NCBI GenBank assembly: GCA_038503035.1
Contig: JAVSML010025538.1
Coordinates: 372,001 to 436,000, forward strand
Length of the DNA stretch: 64,000 bases
Direction: 5' to 3'
DNA from: Crocodylus rhombifer
Taxonomy: Eukaryota; Chordata; Crocodylia; Crocodylidae
Made by a program: the position numbers and the translations under genes. Of this stretch, positions 10,409 through 22,020 are shown piece after piece. The stretch's first letter is position 1, and each line of letters starts with the position of its first letter. Below the pieces are notes generated by a model. That model was not told the origin of the DNA, did no database searches, and worked only from the letters and a program-made list of their open reading frames with translations.

Positions 10409-12399
10409 CTGCTACTCCATAATCCCAGCTCCCAGAGGCAACATCTCTAGCCACAAAGGACTATAGCTGGATCTCTGAATGTGGAACACTAGGCCACAGA
10501 AATCATTTGATCACCAACATCCATGATCTTATATATGAACAAGAAGTATGGCCCACTTCGCAGACATTGCAATGGAATTTAATTTAATGAGCTGTGATGA
10601 ACTTACTGTTTTTCAGGTTCTAGAATGTCATTGATTTGCAGAATTAAAAACCAGTAGATTTAAAAGTCTATTAAATTTAGGACTGAACCTAGTCCAAAAG
10701 AAAACACATGTCCCTCCCTGCCATATTCACTGGCAGCTGATCTCTATGGACAGATGCTTGGGGGATACATGGTTGCTACATGGGGCGCATCCCTAATATA
10801 GCATTTTAGATCGTCAATAAAGTTCTTTAGAATCATCCAAAAAGGAAAATCTAGAGCACGTAATGTATACTGTTGTATATTAAGGAGATTGGGAAGTGAA
10901 AGAACATGAAAAAAAGACACAGATTAAATGAAAGCACAGGACCTTAGCATAATGTGATCAGCCAAGAGAAAAGGTTGCAGTACTTCTGAAGGGCGAGGCT
11001 AATAGAAGGTTGACATTTAGCAACAAGAATAGTGAGGTAATTTAACCACTTAATATGAATGTTCTGCATTATCTTATGAATATCTTAATATGCCAGTTAT
11101 TTGGGGAAAGATTGAATATCAGGAAGGTGTTTTTAATTGGGAAGAAACAAGAACTTCATTATAACCTAGAGTTTTCCATCACATTGGGATTTTTCCCCCC
11201 ATAAATATGTTGTGGAGTCACATGACAGAGTTCATGTAATGCACAGAGGACATTAAAACTGCTGTTGCTAGATAAATGATATTGCTTTATTGAGACATGC
11301 TTTTTCTTCTGCTCTTATTGTTGGAAATTATGCAGTGAGCCTTCTGTCTGCTCATAAGCCTTCTTTGTTATTGAAAAAGCTCTCCCAGTTATTGAGGCTA
11401 TGTACATAGCAATTGCCATGTGTCATGATATTTTCAAGATTCAAGTTCCTTAGGAAAATAGACACAATTATAGGTGAAAGGAACAGGGTTTTTTTTTCTT
11501 GTTAATATAAAACATTGTTTTTCAGAATGCAAAGAGAGAGGATTCAATTTTATATTTGTTAGAAGACAAAAATGCATGAAGTCTCTGGAGGGCATGCTTT
11601 TTATACCCTCTTTCTTAATCTTCAACCTAAGTTTCAGGGCCATAAATTGACATCAGTGCAAGTTGTTCCTTAGGAATGAGAGCAATATATGGCCTTTAAT
11701 GTAAGAGGTTTTTACACTTAAAAAAGAGCAGTTCCATACTCTGCAGTCATTCAGCATAAAATTACTTACTTATTATTCATTACTATCTTTAAATGCTTTA
11801 TTGAAGCATAATGCAAAAAGTAGCTCTCCATACTTAAAACCCAAAATTTCATCTATCTAGCCTACATCTGGGCTTGGCCTTCAGAAGCTATTAAATGGCT
11901 CCATAATTTTCCCTTTACTGACATTGCTAGGTCAGCCTACCAGCCACCCCTCTATGCAATGTGGATAGTATCATAAAGAATCATATCCGCTTTGAATTTC
12001 ACCTCTTTCAGATGAAGACTGGAGAAGGTGGGATTAACTATAGAGGGAAGTTAGGCATATAGTCAGTTTTTCACCTAAAAGGCTGTGTAGGCCTGAGTTT
12101 GGGTGTTCAGTTTCTGGGAATGTTCTCTAGAATTTCCAGAGGGCACATTGCAGTAAGACCTGCTCATTTTAGGCTCATTTGAATCTAACTCCAAGCAGTC
12201 TCAGATCAACTTTCTAACTGCATAATGGGATCACTTAGCTTTACTTTATCTTCCTCATGAGATATCTCTCTTCTGTTCAAGGGGTCTGTTCCTTCTCACC
12301 ATTCTTCAAGAAGGAAATAACCCAGTGGTGCTTCACTAATTTTTAAGAGGAATATCTTCAACGTAGCCAAATTGTTTGTTTGTTTGCTTGTTTTACTGA
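10409..12399. other. AT-rich DNA, no recognised feature
   Basis: About 2 kb with no repeat end, no convincing exon and only short chance frames. It looks single-copy. Confidence 0.45.
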
Positions 12400-13031
12400 T
12401 GTAAAGGCCGCATACCGCCTGGCCAGTCCCCCTCCCCAGGATTTGCCACCAGATGCATAGATGGTGCAGCCAGCAATGCAATGGTGAGTAACAGACAGCA
12501 GTCAACAAACCCGTCTCCTTGAGAAGCTACAATGGCTCCTGGTGGAGGGGAGCCTAAGCGTGGAGTAGTCGAACTCCCTGAGTGAAGGAAGTGTCCCCAG
12601 AAAAGTGGATGAGCCAGAATCCTGTTTGCCAACAGTATTCACACTACTGGGACCACACCCATCCAGAAAAGGCACATTTGTGGATATGATGAGGTGGATG
12701 TTTCCTTCAACTCAGAGTAGTCTTCCAGCTAGAAGCTGCAGCAGGCCTGTACCAACCATCTTCAGCTTTGTCTTGCCACTGGAATCCTATAATCCTTACT
12801 GAGAGAGAAGGTGAAGGGCCCATGGCAACCCCTTCTTTCTGCCTAGGCATGCATGTCAAAGATCTGTGCTTGATGGTCACTCATCTTGGTGGGGAAGAAC
12901 CTAGACATTCAGTAGCAGCTCAGATGTCCAAGCAGCCCTATTTAGGGGTGGCCTGCTTACCCCAACCCGGGGAAGGCCCTGGAAAAGGTGGGCTAAAAAA
13001 GCTTCCTTCCAACTTCTTTCCTGGTTCTAAA
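12400..13031. other. Moderately GC-rich block, probably repeat-derived
   Basis: Composition differs from the AT-rich left flank. The frames at 12605-12802 and 12768-13175 show no domain. It ends at an aaggtgggctaaaaaagctt phrase. It could be the 5' part of a LINE such as the one at 14.3-17.9 kb, but I cannot show that. Confidence 0.3.
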
Positions 13032-13985
13032 CCAGGCTTATTCAACATGCGGCCCTCCAAGGCATTTTCTGAGGCCCACGCTGCTGTGACAGGAAAGGAA
13101 AGTAATCACTGTTTACTTTCGCTCCCACCCCTTGTCCCTCCCCCAGCTGCTCAGCAGCTTCCTAATGGCTGCTAAAGGGCTGGGGAAGGGACAAGGTTCC
13201 CACACGTGCCGCGTCAGCTTGACATTACTGATGTGCGTGTGGGAAGAGGAGTAGCCATGTGCTGCTTGGGACAAGATAAGCCCAGCAGGAGCAGCAGGGG
13301 CTCAGATGCATTTTCCCCCTACCTGCGCTGGTCAGTCCTGAGCTGTACATGGCTCTGCCGCCACCTCTACTGGCTGGTGCTGACCCGGGCGGGTCTGTCC
13401 CATTCGTAGCGGCACACAGCTGAAGCTGCACTTCTGCTGGCTGGTGCAGACCTGGCCTGGCTTCTCCCATCCCCAGCAGCTCATGGAAATCCGGCTTCAG
13501 CTGCATGCTGCTCTGGATGGGAAGGACCTAGCTGGGTCAGCCTTCCAGGAAAAGCAGCATGCATCTGAAGCTGCCTTCCCACATGCTACTGGGGATGGGA
13601 GGAGCCCAGCCAGATCTGTACCGGCCAGCAGAAGTGGTGGTGGAGCCATGTGCTGCTCAGGATGGGGCGGGACTGGACGGGACGAGCCCAGCTGGAACAG
13701 CAGGGGCTGAGCTGCATTTTCCCTCTGCCTGCACTGGTCAGTCCCGAGCGGCACATGGCTCCGCCACTTCTGCTGGCTGGTGCCAACCTGGCCGGGCTCC
13801 TCCTGTCCCCAGTAGCATGTGGGAAGCCAGCTTCAGCTGCATGCTGCTCCAGATGGGACAGACCCACCGGGGTCAGCACCAGCCAGAAGAGGTGGCGGTG
13901 GAGCCATGTGCTGCTCGGGACTGACCAGCGCAGGTAGCGGGAAAATGCAACTGATCCCCTGCTGCTCTGGCTGGGCTCATCCTGA
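13032..13985. repeat. GC-rich foldback and tandem array
   Basis: A segment of about 100 bp around 13683-13785 (agcaggggctgagctgcatt, ggtcagtcccgagcggcaca) recurs in the same direction near 13280-13390 and inverted at about 13880-13980 (gactgaccagcgcaggtagc). The left border accaggcttattcaacatgc resembles hAT-type ends that read into gcggccc. Many overlapping frames on both strands, up to 163 codons, come from this composition and have no domain. It is probably the interior of a non-autonomous DNA transposon. Confidence 0.65.
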
Positions 13986-14228
13986 GGTTCATTTGATGTT
14001 TGTAAAATGCTTGGAGAGCCCCACATAGATGCACTGCATAGAAATGCAAAATATATTTTGGCTTCTTTGGTTGGCACTTTGGGCTGAGATTTTCAAAGCT
14101 GAGACAAAAGGCCAACTTCCATTAAAATGAATGGGATTTAGAAGGCTCCAAATCTTTTATGACAACTTTGTAACATGCCTATCTACCCTTTTTTTGCAAC
14201 TCTCAGCCATAGTTTGGAAGCTCAGCCA

Positions 14229-14312
14229 AAGAATATAAGAGCTTCTGAACATTAGAGCATAAAAAGTGCCATGCTTGATCAGCCCCATGGTCCATCTAGC
14301 TCAGGGCCAAGC
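14229..14312 (+). repeat. Short interspersed repeat fragment
   Basis: The phrases cattagagcataaaaagtgcc and tggtccatctagctcag resemble a short repeat widespread in reptile genomes. The family is not assigned. It abuts the LINE that follows. Confidence 0.4.
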
Positions 14313-14339
14313 TCCAATTATACCCTGAAAAGATCCATC

Positions 14340-17300
14340 TTGCCAAAAGGCAAACCTCACCTCAATATCACTAACACGAAGAACTCTGACACTTGTGCAA
14401 AGTTTCAATGTGTTCTTGAGCATGTTTCTGAAAATGATCAACTTGATTCTAACACCTTATGGGAATATGTCAAGACCAAGAGACTGGCTACTGCCAAGGA
14501 AGCTTTTGGAACAACAAAGAAAAACAACAACCTGACTTGTTTTGCAGCTTCTGAACATCTGTTGCTCCCACTCACAAAAAAGAAAAAGCCAGCTTGCCTA
14601 ACTCTACTTCAACAACCACCTAAATTCAGAAATCTCAAGTTCAAAGAGGTTAAGGCTACACTCCAGAAAGCCACAAGATAATATGCCCATAAGTGTTGGT
14701 AAGACCTGTGCAAAAAGTTTCAGATATGTTCTGAAAGAGGGGAGATTCATGGCACCCATGATGGAATTAAAGAGGCACTTGTTCCAAGTTGTAAAAAGAC
14801 TGCAAACCTGAAAGTGAAAGATAGTACTATTCTGACTGACAGGCAATAAAAATTTGACAAATGGACTTAGCATTACAAAGAACTCTACAAAGAGGATGGC
14901 CTTATCTGTGATACTGCCTTACCTGCCATTCCTCAGCTTCCAGTGATGCAGGAGCTGGACCAAACACCAAGGACCAAGCTGGACCAAATTTCAAAGATGT
15001 ACATAAAGCTATCAAGGAGATTGTGCCTGGGGAACTGGCAGGCAATGATCAGATACCCCCAGAGCTCCTAAAGGCAAGGGGGAGAAAGCTTGAGAGTGAC
15101 ATGCATGCATTTCTCTGTGTCTGCTGGGAAGAAAGCCACATATCGCAGGATCTGAAAGATGCAAAGGTAATTACTGTATGCAAAAATAAAGGGGACAGAG
15201 CAGACTGAAACAACTACCAAGGGATATCTCTGCTCAGCATGGTCAGCAACAACAGGTGCCTCTCTATGTAGTATTTGTTTCTCTACAAAAGACCGTTGAC
15301 ATGGTTAGCAGGAATTAGCATTGACAAAATCCTATAGAAAATTGGCTGTCCACAAAAGGCGCTCTCCTTATTCACGAGTTCCATGAGGGGATGAAGGCAA
15401 CCATCCAGTATAAAAATGAAATATCATCTGAGGTTAGCATTGATACTGGCCTGAAGTAAGGCTGCATTTTAGTGCCTGCCAGCTTCAGCATGTTCCTCTT
15501 TCTTCTTTTCAAGTATGCTTTAGGAAATGATCAATCTGATGTTCTAATTGAATTGAGGACAGATGGTGGCTTGTTTAACATCAAATGATTTCGGAGCAAC
15601 AGGTTTGTCACTCAGCTCACTATCTGGTGTCTGCTCTTCACAGATGACCCTGCATTAATCTCTAATTCACCTGATGAATTGCAGATCATAATGAACAAGT
15701 TCTCTGATGCATGCACCAAGTTTAGTATGATGATCAGTATCAAGAAAAGAGTTGTCATTTCACAGGGCACCAACATCACACCCAAAATCTACATCAGTAA
15801 TGAAGCTCTGGACAATATAGATCACTTCTGCTATTTTGGCTCAATTTTACCCACTCACTTAGCCTTGATAAAGAATTTGATGTGAGAAATTGGCAAAATC
15901 TCTGTCACCTTTGGCAAACACAACTCACATGTTTTGAACAACAAAATGCTAACCCTGAACACCAAGGTGTCCATTTGTCAGGCTTGCATCATCCTTAATG
16001 GCTGTGAAAGCTGGGTCAGGTTAGGAATGGAGATTGAACAGCTTCCACCTTCATTGTCAGAAAAATCCTTGGAGTTACTTGGGACCAAGAAGTCACTAGG
16101 GCTGTGTGAGACTTTGGACCAAGCTTCAGATCCAAAGAAGCTTTAGACTCTTCTGTGTCCAAAGCAGTGTGTCCAGATCAAAGCACTGGCTTCGTTAGGC
16201 TTTCTGAAACATTTTGGAGCTTCCAACCTGCTTTGGAAAAGCTTTGGAGCCACTTCGGAGGGTATAATGGGGAATCAATGAAATATCTATAACTTTGTTG
16301 TTTTTTGTCTGATTTGCATGAAATTTGCAGAAGTGGTAGCCCCTGTCAAGAGCATGAAGTCTGATCAGTTTCAAGAAGATCGTTGTAGGAGTTTGGGGGA
16401 AACTGCACCCCACATTTTTTTAAAGCAAAACTCATGGCATGTCTATATGATACACCGCAGTGGGCTGGAAACTGCCAGGGTGGTGGACCCTGCTGAGGCC
16501 ACAAAGCCTGCCAGCTGTCAAAGAGATCAGAGGGGGGTTCTGGGGCCCTGTATCCCTAGCTGCTGACAGACAAAACTCATGATATGGGTACTTGTGCAAC
16601 TGACTGTGTCTGTCTTGGGGCAGTTGATCGTATGTATTATTTCCTCTCCTTAGTCTGTGGTTTTGTAGGTGTTAATCCATGCTTGTTAACTCATTATGTA
16701 GTAGCTAGGTATACCCTGCTGTGCTTTAACACACAGTGTCACCCATGTCATGAGTTTTGCTTGTCCACAGCTTGAGGTGTAGTTTCCCCCAAACCCCTGC
16801 ACTTCCCTCTTCAAAACCTGGCAGGCTTTGTGGCCTCAGCAGGCACCACCACCCCTGCAGTTTTCAGCCCAGTGTGCCTTAACACACACAGGGTCACCTA
16901 TGTCATGAGTTTTGCCTGTCAGCAGCTTGAGGTACAGTTCTCTCCCAAATCCCTGTACCAATCACCTTAAGTCTTGGCAGGCTTTGTGGCCTCACCAGGG
17001 GACACCATCCCTGCAGTTTTCACCTACCTGTGGTGTAACACATACATGTGACATTTTCAAGAACTTGGGGTGCAGTTTCCCCTGAGCCCCTACACCAATA
17101 TTCTTGAGTGTTGGTAGGCTTAATGCTCTCAGCACAGGCTATCATCCCTGCCAGTTTCATCCAAATCAGCCAAAATACAACAAAGTTATAGATATTTCAT
17201 TTATTCCTCATTATATCCTATGGCCAGATCTCTGAAGCAGCTCTGAAGCTTCAGAGCCGCTTTGGCTGAATTGAAGCAGGAAACCGATCCAGAGCTCCAG

Positions 17301-17815
17301 ATCAGATCCCTGGCATCTGAAGTGGCCAAATCTGAAGTTGGATTGAATAGCTGCTTACTCCCTCAGGCCTAGAGATTACCAACAACAAGATCCTTGAGAG
17401 GACCGACCTACAGTCAGTGCAGATTACACGGGATATTCGCATGCTTCACTGGTTGGGACACATGAAGCGCATAACTCAAGATTGTCTGCTGAAGGCTGTG
17501 CTCTATGACCAGCTCAAGAACTGTCTGCAAAGCAGAGGAAGGCCAAATCTCCAATAGAGCAGCAAGGTCAAGCAAGGTCTCAAGAAATTCAGCATTCCCA
17601 GTGACAACTGGGAGATCCCTGCCTACAACTATTCTGTCTGGAGAAGCCAGGTCAAGGCTGATGCAGTCACTGTGGAGAGCCATCAGAGAGCCCAGGCTGA
17701 GGCCTGCAGGCAAGTCAGGAAGCAAAGTGTGCTTCAACCTCCGTGTGATGAGTGGAACTCTAGCCACTATGGGAAGGCTTGCTTCTCACGCATTGGCTTC
17801 TTATCCCACCCCACT
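14340..17815 (+). pseudogene. LINE reverse transcriptase remnant
   Basis: The protein would copy LINE RNA into DNA at the target site. In order: a linker region (14340-14680, with CAKFQCVLEHVSEN); the palm start (about 15020-15200, PGELAGNDQIPPELLKARG and KDAKVITVCKNKGDRAD); a GLKxGC-like block (about 15450, stop inside); the catalytic box as LLFTDDPALISNSPDELQ (about 15630-15690, FTDD in place of FADD); then DHFCYFGSIL (about 15820) and CESWV (about 16005). After the inserted element come TNNKILERTDLQSVQITRDI (about 17376) and LHWLGHMKRI, and a terminal CxxxxxSHYGKACFSRIGFLSH-like zinc finger (about 17740-17800). Several stops and frameshifts plus the 1.3-kb insertion make it inactive. Confidence 0.85.
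16097..17371. mobile_element. Foldback hAT-type element inserted in the LINE (8-bp TSD)
   Basis: Starts TAGGGCTGTGTGAGAC and ends in ctcaggccta. The flanks are gaagtcac (16089-16096) and gagattac (17372-17379). The other LINE copy at 27.83 kb reads gagatcac, so the original 8-bp duplication was GAGAT(C/T)AC, as hAT elements make. The arms face each other: ataatggggaatcaatgaaa on the left pairs with ttcatttattcctcattata on the right. Each arm carries degenerate tandem units of about 150 bp (ccttaacacacacagggtca, atgagttttgcctgtcagca) in mirror orientation around a centre near 16620-16720. There is no transposase frame. Confidence 0.85.
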
Positions 17816-17939
17816 GCCAAAGCACCACTGACTGACTGATTTTGCCATGTCTCCTTTCATCTGTGAAGATGCTGGATGGCCATTAAAGGCCCACAGGTTC
17901 ACCCAAAATTCAAGAAAAAACTAATATACTGTGTGAACC

Positions 17940-18030
17940 CAGCATTCATTCCTGCCTGTGGCAGGGGGTCAGGCTAGATGACCTGTTCAGGTCCCTCCTG
18001 ACCCTAGCTACTATGAAACTATGAAACTGA
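17940..18030 (+). mobile_element. CR1 LINE, 3' end fragment
   Basis: The phrases gcagggggtcaggctagatg, acctgttcaggtccctcctg and the tail actatgaaactatgaaac are the CR1 3' end in plus orientation, with its short terminal repeat. Confidence 0.9.
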
Positions 18031-19300
18031 ATGTGATACACTTTTATGTGAATGTGTGACAACAGGAGGAGCAACCCTGCTGATTGGATTTGGACAACTC
18101 TCAGGAGTCCCTGGAGGGCACAAACAGTTTTGCAGAACTGTGCTGACTGAATGCAGGCGACAACCCTCAGAGACACTAGGGATGGGGAGAGGAAGCAGGA
18201 AGCAGTGGCAGAGCTTGGGATGCAGCAGCAGAGGGAAATGTGTGGCCAGAGATCCCAGAGGAGTGGCAGAGATAGCACTGCAGACTGTAGCAGTGGGACT
18301 TGGATGTGGAAGCACGTGCAGACAGCAGTTGAGCACTCTTGGTATCAGAGGTGGGTTTGGAACACACCTGGAGGTATGGGAGGATTTAAGGTTTCTTAAG
18401 TATATATACCTCAGTGGTAGAGCTCACTACCTATTACATGTTCTTGAGTGAATTCACCAGTGTTACCACTTATTACCTAGTTACTACATGTATGTATCTT
18501 AATGTTAATGTTTATTTACTGGTACCTGTTCCTTTCTCCTTAACCTGTTGGCTTGTAACTCTAACCCCTAGCATTTTCTATGTAAGAGTAGGAATTTCCC
18601 TTTTCTGCTTTCTGTGCCAGTTCCTGGTGTTGCAGGGTTTGGTACAGAAGTTTTAGGAAGCCCTTAAATCAGCTGAAGAGCAGCAGGATTTAGAAAGGCC
18701 TGGCTACACCAGGTGAAAGCACATACTGCATGAAAGCAGGTGATTGACAAGTTGTTTTAAAACACACAGCTGTTTTATATATGCTTGCAAATACCAAGTA
18801 GGCATAATTCAGCTACAGAGAAAGGAGAAGTAGAACTGCTGATTTCAGTTCATACACAACTGGGGCACAGGCAGTCCAGTGCACACATCTGACACCACAG
18901 GGGGGCAAAAAACCAAACAAACCCAAGCTTAGGAAACTATGTAACCAATTGACCTGAGCAGTTTGAGAATTGGGGAGTGGAACACATGGAAGACCTAGGA
19001 GCAAACAGGAACCAGGAGACTTGCCAAACATGGACCAAAGGGCCAGCCAAGGACAAGGAGCAACAACTAGGGAACCCGCCTAAGCCTCAGGAAAAAAATA
19101 AAATAAACATAAAATAAAAAAGGGCTTTGCCCAGGCAAAGTCCAACAGCAAAATTAGGCCCTTAAATGCAGAACTCTAGCAGTCAATTCTGTGGCATTGT
19201 CCATTGCAACTGTACTTGCTCCCCCAGATATATATCACTATTCCCAGCCAGAGCAAACTTGGGCTGTGATCTAGCCCTAAGACCCTGACAAGTGCCAAGT
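18031..19300. other. Unassigned DNA
   Basis: 18050-18400 is purine-rich (agcagcagagggaaatg) with overlapping chance frames. 18400-19300 is plain, with an A-rich patch near 19085-19125. No gene was recognised. The first part may be an old unclassified repeat. Confidence 0.35.
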
Positions 19301-19889
19301 TGTAGTACAGTGCCCTATCATATTAGGAGTGCTGAAGTGTGGTGACCCATTATACTAAAAGGTGGTGCTTTCCTGTGCTTTAATGTCAAACAAGCAAATA
19401 TATTTGGTTGAACATTATTCCATAAGCAGATGACCTTTCTCTAGTGCTAGTATCATTTCCCCTTTGGAAGTTTATTCCTTTGGTGTTTATTCCCACAAAA
19501 TGCAATCATTTAACTATGATGCATAGTATACCTGTGCGAAGTGAATGCACAGTAGTATTTTAATAGATCTTTTCCATTAGCAGGTATGTTTTTCAGTTGG
19601 CTTCACAGTGATCCAAATGGTCAATAAATTCAATGTATAACACATACTGTTGGTAAATGTCTTTGGGCTAAGACTAAGCTTAGCACATACCTCTCAGAAA
19701 GTCAGACAAATATATGCCTCTGGAAAATAACCTCCTAATACTAAGGTGAAAGCTGTGACTAAAGATTTGAGGAGGAGGGAGGCATGTTTACTGCAGTGAA
19801 CTTAACCCCACCCCCACCGAAAAATCCTCCACACTATTTATGATCTGATTCTGCTCTAGAGAAAAGGAAAAAAAATGTTGTCTGGCAGT
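19301..19889. other. Single-copy-like DNA
   Basis: AT-rich with no repeat ends or exon-like frames. It leads into the CNE-like block that follows. Confidence 0.4.
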
Positions 19890-20600
19890 TTCATATATTC
19901 ACATGCATAAAGTCTGCTTCATAGCTGACTATTGACACTGATACTAAATGGCATTAACAATCGCTAAATTATATTAAATTATATATCAATCAAATTAATA
20001 AAGCTTACAATACTTGGGGCATTTAGGGTTTTAAAAATCACTAGCATCTGCTCCTATTAAAAATGACATATGATTAACAAATCCAAACTTTTGGTGGAAT
20101 ACGTTAGCTAACAAGGTGAAATTAAAATTTACATCTTGTTCCAACATAATGAAGATAATTAAAAAGAGTGATAAAACCTTTTGATTAACCCTCATCTCAT
20201 TTTGCACAGCACTTTATTCTGCAAATTAAACATTCAACATTGTAAAGTTAATACAAGCAAAAGATTCCTATATAAAGATATTCTAATTTAAAAATTAAGA
20301 AAATATATAAAACATTTGATTGGATTCTCTGATTGTGCCATTTGTTATAGTTGAAATAAAGCAAAATTGGGGGCATGTGTCACATGGAGATAAGTTATGC
20401 TCTGAATTGCTGAAGGCTCATAGTTTGGTCATGTTTCTTTCTTCCACCAGGCATCACATTATCCCGGAATGACTTTGGTTTATTGCTTAATTAGCCTCCC
20501 TACAATAATCAAGCAATGTTATGTCATGAGAAATGTTCAAAACCTGCAAAACAAATGTTGGAATCACTTTGGAATATTTTTTTATTCAATTTTATAAGTT
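19890..20600. promoter_or_regulatory. Candidate conserved non-coding element cluster
   Basis: This is a repeat-free, AT-rich, complex sequence with many homeodomain-type cores: tcaaattaataaag, agataattaaaa, ttgattaaccc and gcttaattagcc. Stretches such as atcccggaatgactttggtt and caagcaatgttatgtcatga have the texture of vertebrate enhancers. No frame is open. Conservation cannot be tested here, so the call rests on texture only. Confidence 0.35.
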
Positions 20601-21259
20601 CTTTTTTTTAAGTTAAAGGCACAGCAAAGATTTGCATTTTAAGTTATGTCTTCATAAGTAGCATCATAGTGCACCTATAAATATGATTATGGGGAGAGAA
20701 GAATGAGCATTTAAGGGTCGGGACCAACACATGCTGAATTCCTTGGAAGTCTTTCCATTGGCTTCTATGATTATTGGAACAGGTCCCAGATGAACACGCA
20801 AAGCAAACTTGGAGGTTCAAGTCACGTTTCCTTTCCCAACCTCTCCCCCTCCCCCCTGTTTTCTTCTATCGATAACTTCATTTTGCTTGGACATTTTAGT
20901 TGACTCCATTTGTAATTTTTCAGGAAGGTAAATTTGTACCTCTTGCCTTAAAAAAAGAGTAAAAGTCACAACTGTTCCACTAGGAAATAAATAAATAAAT
21001 AAAGTGCAATACATTCCTAATATCCATCCTGCAGAGAAACCTATTGATGCACAAGGATGTGGAAGTGGTTATATGAGGTCTGTAGTCTATCTCTCAAATT
21101 CCAGATGTTTGTTAGAAATACTGTATACAATGCTCTCTGCAAAATCTATAGTAAGTCATTGACCAAACTACTTGTCTGCTTCACCCTCCTATTCCCTCCC
21201 TCCCCCCCAAAATTAGAGTAGCTAACTTAATGAAAAATGATTTTTTTTTTCTTTTTGTA
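20601..21259. other. Single-copy-like DNA with small simple repeats
   Basis: Contains an AAAT run at 20985-21003 and a C-rich patch near 21200. Nothing else was recognised. Confidence 0.4.
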
Positions 21260-21570
21260 GCTTAGGAGGGTCTGAACATAAAGCTCTTATCACAGAACCA
21301 CAGCTGCAGGAGGAATCCTTTAATCACAGCCTTCCTTCTTGAAGAAGAATATAGATATATGACTGGACTTTGGCTACTAAGCGAGCAAGAAATATTGCCA
21401 GCAGCCACCATACTACTTCCCATAGGCTGTAAACAGCTTTAATCTGCTTTAGCTGTCATTTTGAAGTCGAGAGATATTAGAGTACAACGTAATTATGTGA
21501 TTGTGGGCAGAAGTGTAGTTTATTTTCTTTAAACTAAAGTGGCAGAGGTAAATTTTTAGACTGTGCTCCT
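21260..21570. promoter_or_regulatory. Candidate conserved non-coding element
   Basis: A repeat-free block with varied composition: gctactaagcgagcaagaaa, attgccagcagccaccatac, ggctgtaaacagctttaatc and gtacaacgtaattatgtgat. No frame is open across it. It contains CpGs in an otherwise CpG-poor region. The call is a texture judgement only. Confidence 0.3.
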
Positions 21571-22020
21571 AAATAAACAAAACTCCCTGCCTTTCTACCA
21601 CCATGGCTGCTACTGTGTCCTCCCTTTTGCTACCTTGTGCCTGTGCATTGCTTGTTAATACACTTTCACAGGGACCCTGGCTTTTATCCAGTTATCCCAC
21701 ATTTCTCACTTGTTCTGTGTCTCTCTCTCTCTCACATGCACATACCCACTCCCTTAGTCACATTTTATACACAAGGAAAATTTCTTCTCAAGTAATATGG
21801 AACAAAAATTAAATACCCTGCTGTGTGTTACCTTTTGGGGTGAAAGTAATGTGAAAATTACCTCTGGGCTTCTTTGAGCAAAATATCAAGTCACACAAGT
21901 ATGTGGACCTTTCTTTCATCATGAAACTTCCCTTCCCTATGTTACTTCCAATGACTCAAAGTTATTTTGCTTCTTTCTTAATGGGGAAGTTCTTGAAATA
22001 ACCCACTTGTTCTGGGGTAT
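21571..22020. other. Unassigned DNA
   Basis: A CT-rich run lies near 21720-21733. The frame at 21603-21812 has no domain and ends in this low-complexity tract. Nothing else was seen. Confidence 0.4.

Larger units (their letters stand above)
14320..17900 (+). mobile_element. Non-CR1 LINE, inactive, interrupted by an hAT-type element
   Basis: A plus-strand LINE reverse transcriptase gene can be followed from about 14340 to 16088 and again from 17372 to 17815, with 16097-17371 occupied by an inserted element. The frame sequence is unlike the CR1 copies in this window. Its C-terminal pattern (CYFGS, then CESW, then a zinc-finger-like SRIGFLSH tail) is that of another non-LTR clade, which I do not assign. 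The upstream endonuclease domain was not recognised. The 3' end lies near 17900, just before a CR1 3' fragment. Confidence 0.85.

Noticed and set aside
13586..14077. 163-codon minus frame and several overlapping frames
   Set aside because: They come from the GC-rich foldback array; the peptide is itself repetitive and mirrors the DNA repeats.
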